From positions 1 to 64,000 of the forward strand of contig JADJDM010000023.1 of NCBI GenBank assembly GCA_016702705.1: 64,000 nt of DNA, given 5' to 3'. The stretch is from Bacteroidota bacterium. Its GTDB lineage: Bacteria; Bacteroidota; Bacteroidia; B-17B0; Aurantibacillaceae. Position numbers and translations under genes: made by a program. This document shows positions 1 to 9,669 of the stretch, one piece after another (within the stretch, counting starts at the first letter, position 1; the number at the start of each line of letters is the position of its first letter). Below the pieces are notes generated by a model. It searched no databases. It worked only from the letters and a program-made list of their open reading frames with translations, and was not told where the DNA came from.

Positions 1-936
1 CTTTTAACAAGGGCCTTTTTGTTCTTTTTAAGGTCTTGTTGATTATGTTGATATAAATTTGTTTCATTAATTATGTCGTCAACACAATTGCCGTTATATT
101 TGGTTACTCCTCCTCCATCAGTACCGAACCAAAGGTTTCCGGATTTATCTTCTACCATGCTCCAAACAAGATTATTGCTAAGGCCATCTTTATCGGTAAA
201 ATGAGTGAAAATTTTCCCATCGTATTTTGATACTCCACCACCATTAGTACCGAACCAAAGGTTTCCGGATTTGTCTTCAAGCATACTCAAAACATCATTA
301 TTACTCAGACCTTCTTTATCGGTAAAATGAGAAAAAACGTTTCCATCGTATTTTGATACGCCACCACCAAATGTACCGAACCAAAGATTGCCAGATTTAT
401 CTTCTACGATGCTCCAAACAACCTTATTACTCAAGCCTTCATTTTCGGTAAAATGGGCAAAACATTTTCCGTCGTATTTTGATACACCACTGCCATATGT
501 GCCGAACCAAAGGTTTCCCGACTTATCTTCTAAAATCGATAAAACAACATTATTGCTCAAGCCTTCTTCAACGGTAAAATGAGTAATACTTTTTTCAGTG
601 TATTTTGATACGCCACCGCCATTAGTGCCGAACCAAAGGTCCCCGTATCTATCTTCCAGAATACTCAAAACAACATTATTACTCAAGCCTTCTTTATTAG
701 TAAAATGAGTGAAATTATTTCCGTTGTATTTTGATACGCCACCACCAAATGTGCCAAACCAAAGATTTCCAGATTTATCTTCTAAGATCGACAAAACATC
801 ATTATTGCTCAGACCTTCCTTTTCGGTAAAATGCGTAAAAATTTTAACAAGGCTTTTTTTATTGTTTTTACGATCCTGGTGATTATTTTGATACAAATTA
901 GTTTCATTAATAATGTCATCAACACAATTACCGTCG
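1..936 (-). repeat. Higher-order 840-bp tandem repeat inside the propeller gene
   Basis: The segment starting at 1 and the segment starting at 841 begin with the same non-propeller insert of about 26 residues (key words DDIINETNLYQ, then a Lys/Asn-rich tail ending in LVK), exactly 840 bases (280 codons) apart. Each insert interrupts the 126-base blade period. This suggests that a multi-blade unit was duplicated as a block in addition to single-blade duplication. Confidence 0.7.
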
Positions 937-1892
937 TATTTTGATACGCCACCGCCACTAGTGCCAAACCAAAGGTTTCCAGATTTATCTTCTAAGATAC
1001 TCCTAACATTATTATTGGTCAGGCCTTCTTTTTCGGTAAAATGAGTAAAACATTTCCCGTCGTATTTTGATACACCACCACCATTAGTTCCGAACCAAAG
1101 GTTTCCGGATTTATCTTCTACCACAGTCCAAACAAAATTATTACTCAAGCCTTACTTTTCGGTAAAATGAGTGAATTTTTTTCCGTCAAATTTTGATACA
1201 CCACCGCCAAATGTACCAAACCAAAGATTTCCCGATTTATCTTCTACCATACTCCTGATATCATTATTGCTAAGCCCTTCTTTGTTGGTGAAATGAGTAA
1301 AACTATTTCCATCGTATTTTGACACTCCACCGCCGGCTGTGCCAAACCAAAGATTTCCCGATTTATCCTCTAATAAACACGTTATACTACCATGTTTTAA
1401 GCCTTGCAATTTGCCATAGGTATTAAAATTTTGTGGATTTCGGTCTTTGCTGGCCATATCTTTTGCAATAACAGTTTCGGGGATGCCCGATATAAAAGAA
1501 CTATCAATGACAGGTACTGTTTTTGGGAGTAAAAAAGTATCTTGGCCTGGTGTGCACACCCTTGGTTTACCTGCCAATACTATTTTTGGAATTCCAACAG
1601 GATGAACATTTAAATTTGTTGCAACATTAGTTGGTTTTCCTGCAGGGATTTTTTTTAGTTTGCTTTCATCAACCAATATTACTTTTGGTTCAGCCATGCT
1701 ATCTTTAGGTACTACATACCCATTGGCTTCAAATACTTTTATGGTGTTGGTGTTATAGGATTTGTTTTTTTTCTTCTTGGCAGGAGAAAAGAAAAGTGTG
1801 ATGGTTATTAAAATTATGGAAAACTTATATTTGATTACGAATCTTTTACGAATATACGAATGATACGAATTTGTACAAATTATATAGTACAT
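1..1892 (-). CDS. Two-component-regulator-type beta-propeller repeat protein, 3' end outside the window, one in-frame stop
   Basis: The gene is read leftward and runs off the left edge. After a hydrophobic N-terminal segment and a proline- and lysine-rich linker it consists of about ten repeats of roughly 42 residues, each carrying EDKSGNLWFGTxGGG, VSKYDG, HFT and EGLSNN. This is the Reg_prop/YvtN propeller signature found in hybrid sensor kinases and in secreted Bacteroidota proteins. Whether a kinase follows cannot be seen. A TAA at 1152-1154 replaces the Glu codon of the usual EKEGLSNN, and the same frame continues cleanly to position 1, so this is a single nonsense change or an error, not the end of the gene. 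I prefer the ATG at 1892. An upstream ATG at 1922 is possible, but both lie inside a heptamer array. Family assignment is secure; the role is unknown. Confidence 0.75.
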
Positions 1893-1972
1893 GATTATAC
1901 ACTTAATATTCGTATAAATCATGATTAGTATATTCGTATAGAATTCGTAATCCTAAACTTAATTGATTCGTA
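1836..1972. repeat. Array of eight TACGAAT heptamers, four direct and four inverted
   Basis: TACGAAT occurs at 1836-1842, 1847-1853, 1855-1861 and 1864-1870. Its complement ATTCGTA occurs at 1908-1914, 1932-1938, 1943-1949 and 1966-1972. The two groups flank an AT-rich core containing TTGTACAA (1871-1878). The array sits at the 5' end of the propeller gene and touches the 3' end of the M23 peptidase gene. A clustered operator is the simplest reading; the regulator is unknown. Confidence 0.6.
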
Positions 1973-3005
1973 ATTTTTGCCCCACTCTAAGATAGTAACG
2001 CTTATCTGTTCCGTTAAGCGAACACAATTGTTTTGTGCTCATACCATAACGCTTAGCAATCTCAAACCAGGAGTCGCCTTTTTGGATGGAGTATAAAGTT
2101 GCATTGCTTGGGTAAGCGCAAACCCCATACTTGTTGTGTTTAATTATGATTGAATCAGCTTCGATTTTATTCTCTGTAAAAGAAATAAAGTTAGCAGGGT
2201 TTAGTGGATGTCCTTTAAATCTAACTTCAAAATGCAAATGTGGTCCGCTCGAATGCCCTGTAGAACCACCTAATCCAATTAATTGCCCCGCTGTAACAAC
2301 ATCGCCCGGTTTAACTTTTATTTTTGAAAGATGAGCGTATACAGTTTCTAAACCATTATAATGACGAACAATAACAACATTACCATAGCCACCTTGTTTA
2401 CGAGCAACACGCACCATTCCATTAAAAGCAGCTTTCACTGCATCACCTTTGTTTAAATTAATATCAATGCCTTTATGCATACGTTTATCTCTCCAGCCAA
2501 ACTTAGAAGTAACAATACCTTCCTTTGGATGAAAATAGGAGCCTAATGAATCACTTGTAACCACTAATAATTGTTCTTCTAATAATTCATTCTCAGGAGT
2601 AATGGTAAAAACAGCAGCTTCATCAAACAACTCATAAAAATCAGGCGCTGGAATTCCTTCTAAACGGATTGTTTCTTTTTTAAGCAAAGAAGAATAATAA
2701 GTAACCAATTCAATTTCGTTTAAACGAATGGTATCTAAATCTAGAAGCGAATCAATAAAAAAAGTAAGTTCATCATAACTTAGATTCTTATGATTGTATG
2801 CTACAGTATCATCATTTTTTTTCGTAGGTTTATCGATGTTATTAGAAAGACTATCACTTTTATGTATAGCTTTCATTTTTATGCCTGTAAAAAGGAATAA
2901 AACAAAGAGTAGATATGTTAGTTGTTTTTTGATGGCGATAAAAATATACAATTTTATCAACAATGCAAACAACTGATAAACAATTGATAAAGAAAGTTTA
3001 TGCAA
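1959..3005 (-). CDS. M23 family metallopeptidase with C-terminal LysM
   Basis: Predicted periplasmic peptidoglycan endopeptidase or amidase activator. A hydrophobic export segment (about residues 22-44 in TTG numbering) is followed by a variable region and the lysostaphin-type fold, with zinc ligands H177 and D181 (HKGID) and the HLH pair H256/H258 before HFEVRFKGHPLNP. H225 lies in YAHL. A LysM domain occupies about residues 300-348 (GDSWFEIAKRYGMS, VGQKLRIN). The metal-site residues look complete. There is no ATG upstream of the export segment: the longest frame starts with TTG at 3005, inside the divergent neighbour's first codons, so a rarer start nearer 2945 is possible. Family very likely; start uncertain. 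Confidence 0.85.
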   Translation of the reverse strand: MHKLSLSIVYQLFALLIKLYIFIAIKKQLTYLLFVLFLFTGIKMKAIHKSDSLSNNIDKPTKKNDDTVAYNHKNLSYDELTFFIDSLLDLDTIRLNEIELVTYYSSLLKKETIRLEGIPAPDFYELFDEAAVFTITPENELLEEQLLVVTSDSLGSYFHPKEGIVTSKFGWRDKRMHKGIDINLNKGDAVKAAFNGMVRVARKQGGYGNVVIVRHYNGLETVYAHLSKIKVKPGDVVTAGQLIGLGGSTGHSSGPHLHFEVRFKGHPLNPANFISFTENKIEADSIIIKHNKYGVCAYPSNATLYSIQKGDSWFEIAKRYGMSTKQLCSLNGTDKRYYLRVGQKLRIN

Positions 3006-3779
3006 AGCAGTAGTTTAAGAGTTAAGTTTAGTGATTTAGGATTGTTTTATAAGGAAAACAAGCGTGAAATCATTGTATTTGCAACTGCCTTTTTTGTGCT
3101 TATTACCAATAAATACCTTTCAGAAACTGATAATCTTATTGCCCTACTAAACAACCTTGGTCTGGACAGCCTTAAATTAAAGGCGGAAGCGCTGTTTTAC
3201 CAATCGGAGAATAGTAGATTTAATTCACTTATATATTGGGTAAGCATACTCGATTTAAACTACATTATTGTTCCAATTTTAGTTATAAAACTAATACTAA
3301 AAGAAAAAGCTAGTGAGTTTGGCTTAAGCCTTAAATTGGAAAAGAACTTCATTCAGTTTTACTTCGTTTTCATGGTTTTTATGCTCATTTTAGTCTATTT
3401 TGCATCAAAAACAAGTTCTTTTCAATCAAAATACCCATTTTTAAAGATTTACAATGCTTCGCAATTAGACTCCAAATTTTTAATTTGGGAATTGGTTTAT
3501 TGCTCACAATTCTTTTGTTTAGAGTTCTTCTTTCGTGGATTTATGGTTAAGGGTTTACAAAACAAATTTGGCTTATGGTCCATTTTTATCATGACCATTC
3601 CTTATTGTATGATACATTTTGGAAAACCCTTACCCGAAACAATAGGTTCTGTTTTTGCAGGATTAATATTGGGTTACATTAGTTACAGAGGAAAAGGAAT
3701 ACTTGCCGGATTTTTAATGCACATAACAGTTGCACTTGCAATGGATTTTATGGCATTGTGGCAAACTAGGATATTATAA
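3000..3779 (+). CDS. CPBP family intramembrane glutamic endopeptidase (Abi domain)
   Basis: Polytopic membrane protein of 259 residues. The CPBP motifs are visible: E175-FFF-R179 (a reduced form of EExxxR), H206 in MIHFGKP and H241 in GFLMH. Several hydrophobic helices precede them. The family includes Rce1-type prenyl-protein proteases and bacteriocin-immunity-like proteins; the substrate cannot be inferred. The ATG overlaps the first bases of the divergent M23 peptidase frame, so the two genes share a promoter region or one start is misplaced. The first Glu of the usual EE pair is Leu here, while the Glu that pairs with Arg is kept. Confidence 0.8.
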   Translation: MQSSSLRVKFSDLGLFYKENKREIIVFATAFFVLITNKYLSETDNLIALLNNLGLDSLKLKAEALFYQSENSRFNSLIYWVSILDLNYIIVPILVIKLILKEKASEFGLSLKLEKNFIQFYFVFMVFMLILVYFASKTSSFQSKYPFLKIYNASQLDSKFLIWELVYCSQFFCLEFFFRGFMVKGLQNKFGLWSIFIMTIPYCMIHFGKPLPETIGSVFAGLILGYISYRGKGILAGFLMHITVALAMDFMALWQTRIL

Positions 3780-3795
3780 GAATTCTAAAAGCAAT

Positions 3796-4200
3796 TTAGG
3801 CTGCTAATTCTTTTTCTATACAAAGTTCCTTAGCCCACTTTACTGCTTCTTTTGCATTAGTAAAAAACCTAGTTGGACGTTGAGGTTTATTTAATTTCAA
3901 ATAAAAATTAGCCATCAATCGTTGTGAAACGGATGCAATAACAAATGCTCCACCGCTCGAATATGGAAAATTTTTATTTTCAGAAATGTATTTTAATGTT
4001 TCTGCATTTGTAATTGCATACTTTGTGCTGCTTACTAATGTTGGCATTCGCTTGCCTCCCATTTTTGTTTGTGCAACTACTATTTCTTTAATATCATCAA
4101 TAGTAATTTCAACATTATCAATGATTTTTAAATCATAATAACACTCATCAACAATAGTTAATGTAAATCGAGTATTTGAATATTGTTGCGACAAAAGCAT
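3796..4200 (-). CDS. Hypothetical protein, possibly STAS/SpoIIAA-like
   Basis: A 134-residue soluble protein with no signal peptide. Alternating beta strands and helices, a central VVAQTKMGGKRMP segment and the C-terminal FFTNAKEAVKWAKEL helix resemble small STAS-like proteins common in Bacteroidota, but no diagnostic motif is visible. It is convergent with the CPBP gene (17 bases apart) and divergent from valS. I do not assign a function. Confidence 0.6.
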   Translation of the reverse strand: MLLSQQYSNTRFTLTIVDECYYDLKIIDNVEITIDDIKEIVVAQTKMGGKRMPTLVSSTKYAITNAETLKYISENKNFPYSSGGAFVIASVSQRLMANFYLKLNKPQRPTRFFTNAKEAVKWAKELCIEKELAA

Positions 4201-4327
4201 GTTTCTATAGTACCAAATTACAATAATTATCGATAAGAAAAAATTAATACTGCTTTTTTTTTCTTCCTATTTCACAAAATTTCTAAGATTTACAATTCAT
4301 AACAGGCAAAAAAGCCAGCAAATTCAC

Positions 4328-4335
4328 TATCTTTA
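4328..4335 (+). promoter_or_regulatory. Possible -7 promoter element for valS
   Basis: TATCTTTA fits the Bacteroidota -7 consensus TAnnTTTG in seven of eight positions and lies 19 bases before the valS ATG. No clear -33 TTG element is seen at the expected distance, so support is modest. Confidence 0.35.
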
Positions 4336-4353
4336 CAGGCTTTTATAACAATT

Positions 4354-6980
4354 ATGGAAATTTCAAAAACATACAACCCGAGTGCTGCCGAAGACAAATG
4401 GTACAAACATTGGCTAGATCATAAATTCTTTAAATCAGTTCCTGATGAAAGAGAAGCTTATACCATTGTAATTCCTCCACCAAACGTTACAGGAGTGTTG
4501 CACATGGGGCACATGTTAAACAATACTATTCAGGATGTTTTAATTCGCCGTGCACGTATGCAAGGTAAAAATGCTTGTTGGGTGCCAGGTACCGACCATG
4601 CAAGTATTGCTACAGAGGCTAAAGTTGTTGCATTGTTAAAAGAACAAGGCATTAACAAAGCTGATTTAAGCAGAGAGGATTTTCTTAAACATGCTTGGAG
4701 TTGGAAAGAGAAGTATGGTGGGATTATCCTAAAACAATTAGAAAAACTTGGTGCAAGTTGCGATTGGGATAGAACAAAGTTTACTATGGAAGCTGATTTG
4801 TCAGAATCAGTTATTGATGTGTTTATTGATTTATACAACAAAGGTCACATTTACCGTGGAGTTCGTATGGTTAATTGGGATCCTGCTGGATTAACTGCAG
4901 TAAGTGATGAAGAAGTAATACATAAAGAGGTGAATTCGAAATTGTATTATGTAAAGTATAAGATAGAAGGAAGTGCTGATGAATGGATTACCATTGCAAC
5001 TACACGTCCTGAAACAATATTAGGAGATACTGCAATATGTGTTAATCCTACTGATGAGCGCTATGCACATTTAAAAGGTAAGAAAGCTATTGTACCAATG
5101 GTTAACCGTGCGGTGCCAATTATTTTTGACGATTACGTTGATGCAGCTTTTGGTACAGGTGCTTTAAAAGTTACTCCTGCTCATGATATTAATGACTACA
5201 ACTTAGGTTTAAAACATAAATTAGAAGTTATTGATACATTAACTCCTGAAGGAAAATTAAGCGAAGCTGCTAAGTTTTATGTAGGAGAAGATAGATTCAT
5301 CGTTCGTAAAAAAATTGCCAAAGACCTTGAAGAAATGGGGCAAATGGTAAAAGCGGAAGACATTAAAAATAAAGTTGGAACATCAGAACGTACAGGGGCA
5401 GTTATTGAACCACGTATTTCTGAGCAATGGTTCCTAAAAATGTCGGAGATTTCTCAACCTGCTTTGGAAAATGTAATGAATGATACTATTCAATTACTTC
5501 CAGAGAAGTTTAAAAACACCTACTCGTTCATGATTGGTGTATTAGTCGTCAGCTTTGGTGGGGACAACGTATTCCTGCTTGGTATGATAACAAAGGAAAT
5601 ACAGTTGTTTGCAAAACGAGAGAAGAAGCATTTGAGAAATTAAAAGTAAAGAACTCTGAATGTAAAATTGAAGTTTTACGTCAAGACGAAGATGTATTAG
5701 ATACTTGGTTTTCATCTTGGTTATGGCCTTTAACTGTTTTTGATCCTAAGATTGTACAAAACGGTTGGGAAAAAGCAAATGCCGATTTAAAATACTACTA
5801 CCCTACTAATGATTTAGTAACTGCCCCTGAGATTTTATTCTTCTGGGTTGCACGTATGATTATTGCAGGTTACGAATACACAGGAGAAAAACCTTTCTCT
5901 AACGTTTACCTTACAGGAATTGTAAGAGATAAACAAGGAAGAAAAATGAGTAAGTCATTAGGTAACAGCCCTGACCCACTCGACTTGATAGCTAACTACG
6001 GTGCAGATGGTGTACGTGTTGGTATGTTATTGTGTTCACCTGCAGGTAACGATTTACTGTTTGACGAATCGTATTGCGAACAAGGAAGAAACTTTGCGAA
6101 TAAAGTTTGGAATGCATTTAGGTTGATTAAAGGTTTTGAAGTGAGCGAAACTGCGGTGGCTTCGAGTGCCTCAGCCTCCGCTATACAATGGTTCGAAAAT
6201 AAATTAAGTGAGCAAATAGAAAACATCAATGACTTGTATTCTAAATATAGAATGAGCGATGCATTGATGGCTACTTACAAATTGGTGTGGGATGATTTCT
6301 GTGCTTGGTACTTAGAAATGATTAAGCCAGATTTTGTTGATGGTAAAGCAATGCCAATTGATAAAGCTACTTACGATGCAACAATCGGATTCTTAGAAAG
6401 TTTATTAAAAGTAATGCACCCTTGGATGCCTTTTATTACCGAAGAAATTTGGCATTTATTAAAAGATAGAAGTGATAAGGATTGTATCATTGTTGCAGAG
6501 TGGCCTAAGGCAAAAGCAATAAACCAACAAATGATTGGCGAGTTTGAAGTTTGCAAAGAGGTAGTTGCAACTTTTAGAAATGTTCGTCAGCAAAAACAAA
6601 TTTCTCCAAAAGAGAAATTGGAGTTGATTGAAAAATCTGAAGCGCAACACTCTTACTTTGATGAGGTAGTTAAGAAATTAGCAAACTTATCTGCTTTAAC
6701 TTACACTAAAAACAATGTAGAGAAAGCATTTAGTTTTGTTGTTAAAACAACTGAGTTTTATATTCCTTTAGCTAATAACATTAATGCAGAAGAAGAAAAG
6801 GAACGTATTACTAAGGAATTAGAATACAATCAAGGTTTCTTAAAATCTGTTCAAAGCAAATTGGCTAACGAAAAATTTGTTGCAAATGCAAAACCTGAGT
6901 TGGTTGAATTAGAGCGCAAAAAAATGGCTGATGCAGAATCGAAGATTAAAACGTTGAACGAACAATTAACTGCTCTATAA
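4354..6980 (+). CDS. valS: Valine--tRNA ligase, interrupted by a 16-base deletion
   Basis: Class I aminoacyl-tRNA synthetase charging tRNA-Val. The HIGH motif is HMGH (residues 50-53) after PPPNVTG, the editing domain follows (ATTRPETILGDTA), and KMSKS is encoded at 5943-5957. The anticodon-binding domain and a C-terminal coiled coil complete the gene. The first frame is correct through TAC at 5523. From 5526 a different frame reads VHDWCISRQLWWGQRIPAW. Other valyl-tRNA synthetases have about six more residues there (R-H-W-M-E-N), so 18 bases seem to be replaced by two (5524-5525), shifting the frame. The joined product would be about 875 residues, normal for the family. The enzyme is essential, so an assembly error or a second valS copy elsewhere is expected. 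Confidence 0.93.
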
Positions 6981-7110
6981 CTATCTCCTCGAAAAATTGT
7001 TTTTTCGTCGTTGAACTTCAAAATTAAAAGCCTCACAGACTATTAGTCTGCTGCGTTTTTAATTTCTTGTTCGCCTAAAAAAATCAATTTTGGAGAAGAT
7101 AAAAAACGAC

Positions 7111-8196
7111 ATGAAATTAAAAGACAACATACTCCAATTCCTTAAAGGAAAAAGACTTTGGCAAATTACCTTAGTCTTTTTCGGAGTTGTTGTATTTGCA
7201 CTTTTTATGAGTTGGTTTACTTATGTATTCAGTAATCACAAAGAGAAGCCGATTGACTATGCAGATAACAATATGCGTATTTTCGGGCTTAACATTCCCA
7301 AAAATTTAAACTTTGCAGGTGAGCGCGTACCTCAAAATGACTTTAGTATAAAAGAAAGTTTAGACCGCGAGTTTTTAATAAACACCTATTGGCACTCAAA
7401 CGCACTGTTGCTTTTTAAACGAGCTAATCGTTGGTTTCCTGTAATGGAACCAATATTAAAACGTAATAATGTTCCTGATGATTTTAAGTACATTGCATTA
7501 ATCGAAAGTCATTTAACCAACGCTGTTTCTCCTCAAGGTGCAACTGGTTTTTGGCAATTTATTGAGCCAACTGCTGTTAACTATGGTTTAGAAATTAATG
7601 ATGAGGTTGATGAGCGTTATCACGTTGAGAAATCAACCGAGGCGGCCTGTAAGTATTTTAAAGACGGTTATGCAAAGTTTGGCAACTGGACGTTAGTTGC
7701 AGCTTCCTACAATTTAGGCATGGGTGGAATAGAAAACAAACTTGCCGACCAAAAAGTAAAATCATACTATGACCTTTCGTTGAATGAAGAAACAGGAAGA
7801 TACGTTTACCGAATACTTGCTATTAAAACATTAATGCAGCACCCAGAATTATTTGGCTTTGAATTAAAGAAAAAAGATTTGTATCACCGAATACCAACAA
7901 TTAATGTAAAGGTTGATAGTAGTATCACAAACCTTGCAGACTTTGCGCTTAACAAAGGATACAATCTAAAAGTATTAAAACTATTTAATCCTTGGTTAAG
8001 GAACGAAAGTCTTAAAAACACAGAGAAGAAAACTTATGTCATCCAATTCCCAAAGAAAGAATATTTAGAGAGAGCTTTTGATGAAATTGAATCTGATTCT
8101 TTAAAAAATGTGTTGCATTTAGAAAAGCAATTAGAGAAGAACCAAAAGGACTCTACTTCCGGCAAACATAAAGCATCTCCCCCGCCGGCAATCTAA
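7111..8196 (+). CDS. Membrane-anchored lytic transglycosylase (SLT domain, MltD-like)
   Basis: Cleaves the glycan strand of peptidoglycan in the periplasm. One N-terminal membrane helix (about residues 18-40) precedes the transglycosylase domain, which has the catalytic Glu in YIALIESHL (Glu132 counted from the ATG at 7111) and the GATGFWQF and AASYNLGMGG motifs. The rest resembles MltD without an obvious full LysM domain. I chose the ATG at 7111 over the TTG at 7090. The last 44 bases overlap the convergent methyltransferase gene, giving a low-complexity tail. Confidence 0.87.
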   Translation: MKLKDNILQFLKGKRLWQITLVFFGVVVFALFMSWFTYVFSNHKEKPIDYADNNMRIFGLNIPKNLNFAGERVPQNDFSIKESLDREFLINTYWHSNALLLFKRANRWFPVMEPILKRNNVPDDFKYIALIESHLTNAVSPQGATGFWQFIEPTAVNYGLEINDEVDERYHVEKSTEAACKYFKDGYAKFGNWTLVAASYNLGMGGIENKLADQKVKSYYDLSLNEETGRYVYRILAIKTLMQHPELFGFELKKKDLYHRIPTINVKVDSSITNLADFALNKGYNLKVLKLFNPWLRNESLKNTEKKTYVIQFPKKEYLERAFDEIESDSLKNVLHLEKQLEKNQKDSTSGKHKASPPPAI

Positions 8197-8914
8197 ATTT
8201 ATCTACATCAGCTGGGCTTAATTGATTTACGTAATCATCAACGGTTACATTAAATCCTGCAGCAGCTAATCTATCTTTATAATCTAAACCAAACAAACGC
8301 ACATGGTCTTTTTGCCAAAAGTGGATTTCTCTGTCTGCCTCGCTTGTTATTGATTTGTCTTCATACGTTTTTGCACGTGTAACATCCAAAGGAACTTGAA
8401 AAATTCCCCAACCACCTGGTTTCATTATACGATACAATTCGCGCATACATTGCGCATCGTCCTCTACATGCTCTAGCACATGATTACAAAAAATAACATC
8501 ATAGGTGTTATCCGCAAAAGGAGCTTTGTGTAAATCAAAATGAACATCAGCAATGGGTGAATTGTAATCACCAGTTGTGTAGTCTATATTCTTCATTGCT
8601 TTAAACAGCTTGTAAAAGCATTGTTCAGGAGCGATGTGAAGCATTTTATAATTCTTAGTAAAGAAATCAGTTTTATTTTGCAAATACAACCAAAGCAAAC
8701 GATGACGCTCTAAACTTAAACTACCAGGACATAAAACATTTTTACGCTTTGCTTTACCTGAATATCCATAAGGTAAAAACTTACGATACGATTTACCACT
8801 AATTGGGTCGGTATATTTTGAGCCTTTGTAAATAAGCGGGGCAATTTTACTAAACCACAAACTAAATGTGATAAGTATTGGACGAGGAATTGTTCTTAAT
8901 AAAAAATGAAACAT
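8153..8914 (-). CDS. Class I SAM-dependent methyltransferase
   Basis: Methyltransf_11-type protein of 253 residues. The typical post-I and motif II/III segments are present: VIFCNHVLEHVEDD and LYRIMKPGGWGIFQVP. Motif I is degenerate, with no clear GxGxG. The basic N-terminus and the RKFLPYGYSG region do not identify the substrate. It lies 10 bases downstream of the ZIP transporter gene on the same strand, so the two probably share a transcript. Confidence 0.8.
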   Translation of the reverse strand: MFHFLLRTIPRPILITFSLWFSKIAPLIYKGSKYTDPISGKSYRKFLPYGYSGKAKRKNVLCPGSLSLERHRLLWLYLQNKTDFFTKNYKMLHIAPEQCFYKLFKAMKNIDYTTGDYNSPIADVHFDLHKAPFADNTYDVIFCNHVLEHVEDDAQCMRELYRIMKPGGWGIFQVPLDVTRAKTYEDKSITSEADREIHFWQKDHVRLFGLDYKDRLAAAGFNVTVDDYVNQLSPADVDKFRLPAGEMLYVCRK

Positions 8915-8924
8915 ACTTTTAAAA

Positions 8925-9669
8925 TTAACTTATTAAATACGCTACAATTGAACCCAATAATATGGATGCCATCTTCGCGAAATTATACTTATGATTATTA
9001 CTACTCTCAAACATAATGGTGGTAGAAATATGTAAGAATATACCAACCACAATGCCTAAGGAAATTTGAATGATATAATCAATATTAGCAACACCAGCTT
9101 GTTTCATTAATTCGTTACACAATACACCCAATGGTGCCATTAAACTAAATAATATCAAATATAGTATTGCTGAGTTTTTTGCAATTTGTAATTGTTTTAA
9201 CATGGTAACAAATGCAATAGCAATTGGGATATTGTGCAAGGTTAAACCTAAAATCATAGAATCCTTAAATCCTAAAAACGAACCGCTATTGTGCCCTTGA
9301 CTCATTACTTCAGCAACAGGTAAACCTTCTAAAAATGAATGAATGTAAAGTCCAAATAAAATTGATACAGGAATTTTCTTTTTTGGGTTGATGATGAACA
9401 TGAATGTGGCCATGTTCAATTCCTGTAGAAAAATAATCAAGAAATAACTGAATAAAGAATCCTATTAAAACATAAATTCCAATTTTCTCATCACCCTTCG
9501 AAAAAACTTCGGGCATTAAATGAAGAAATGTGAGTGCTAGTAAATAAGAGGCACTAAATGCTAGAATTAACTTTAGTTTATTATCAGAAATTTTAAAACG
9601 AAAAACCAACATCCCCGAAATCATTACCGGCAAAAACAAAAGCAATATGGTATAAAATAATTCCGACAT
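8925..9669 (-). CDS. ZIP family metal transporter, one frameshift
   Basis: Divalent metal (zinc or iron) permease of the inner membrane. The N-terminal part starts at the ATG at 9669 and has membrane helices, HLMPE and a His-rich loop (HGHIHVHH). The C-terminal part has the signature helices GLYIHSFLEGLP and LHNIPIAIA. The parts lie in different frames and join at a run of six T at 9379-9384. Adding one base restores QPKKKIPVSILFGLYIHS. This is a typical homopolymer deletion. The joined length of about 247 residues fits the family. The start codon overlaps the stop of the upstream methyltransferase gene by one base, implying translational coupling. Confidence 0.85.

Noticed and set aside
388..582. 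Plus-strand frames antisense to long genes, such as 388-582, 2131-2334 and 22840-23376
   Set aside because: They lie opposite genes with clear domains, and their translations show no signals or family motifs.
1..1150. Regular spacing of about 126 bases that might look like a CRISPR array
   Set aside because: The period is a multiple of three, both repeat and spacer are coding on the minus strand, and the translation gives propeller blades.
5521..5643. Programmed frameshift in valS
   Set aside because: There is no slippery site or downstream structure at the break, and the missing residues indicate a deletion rather than a recoding event.
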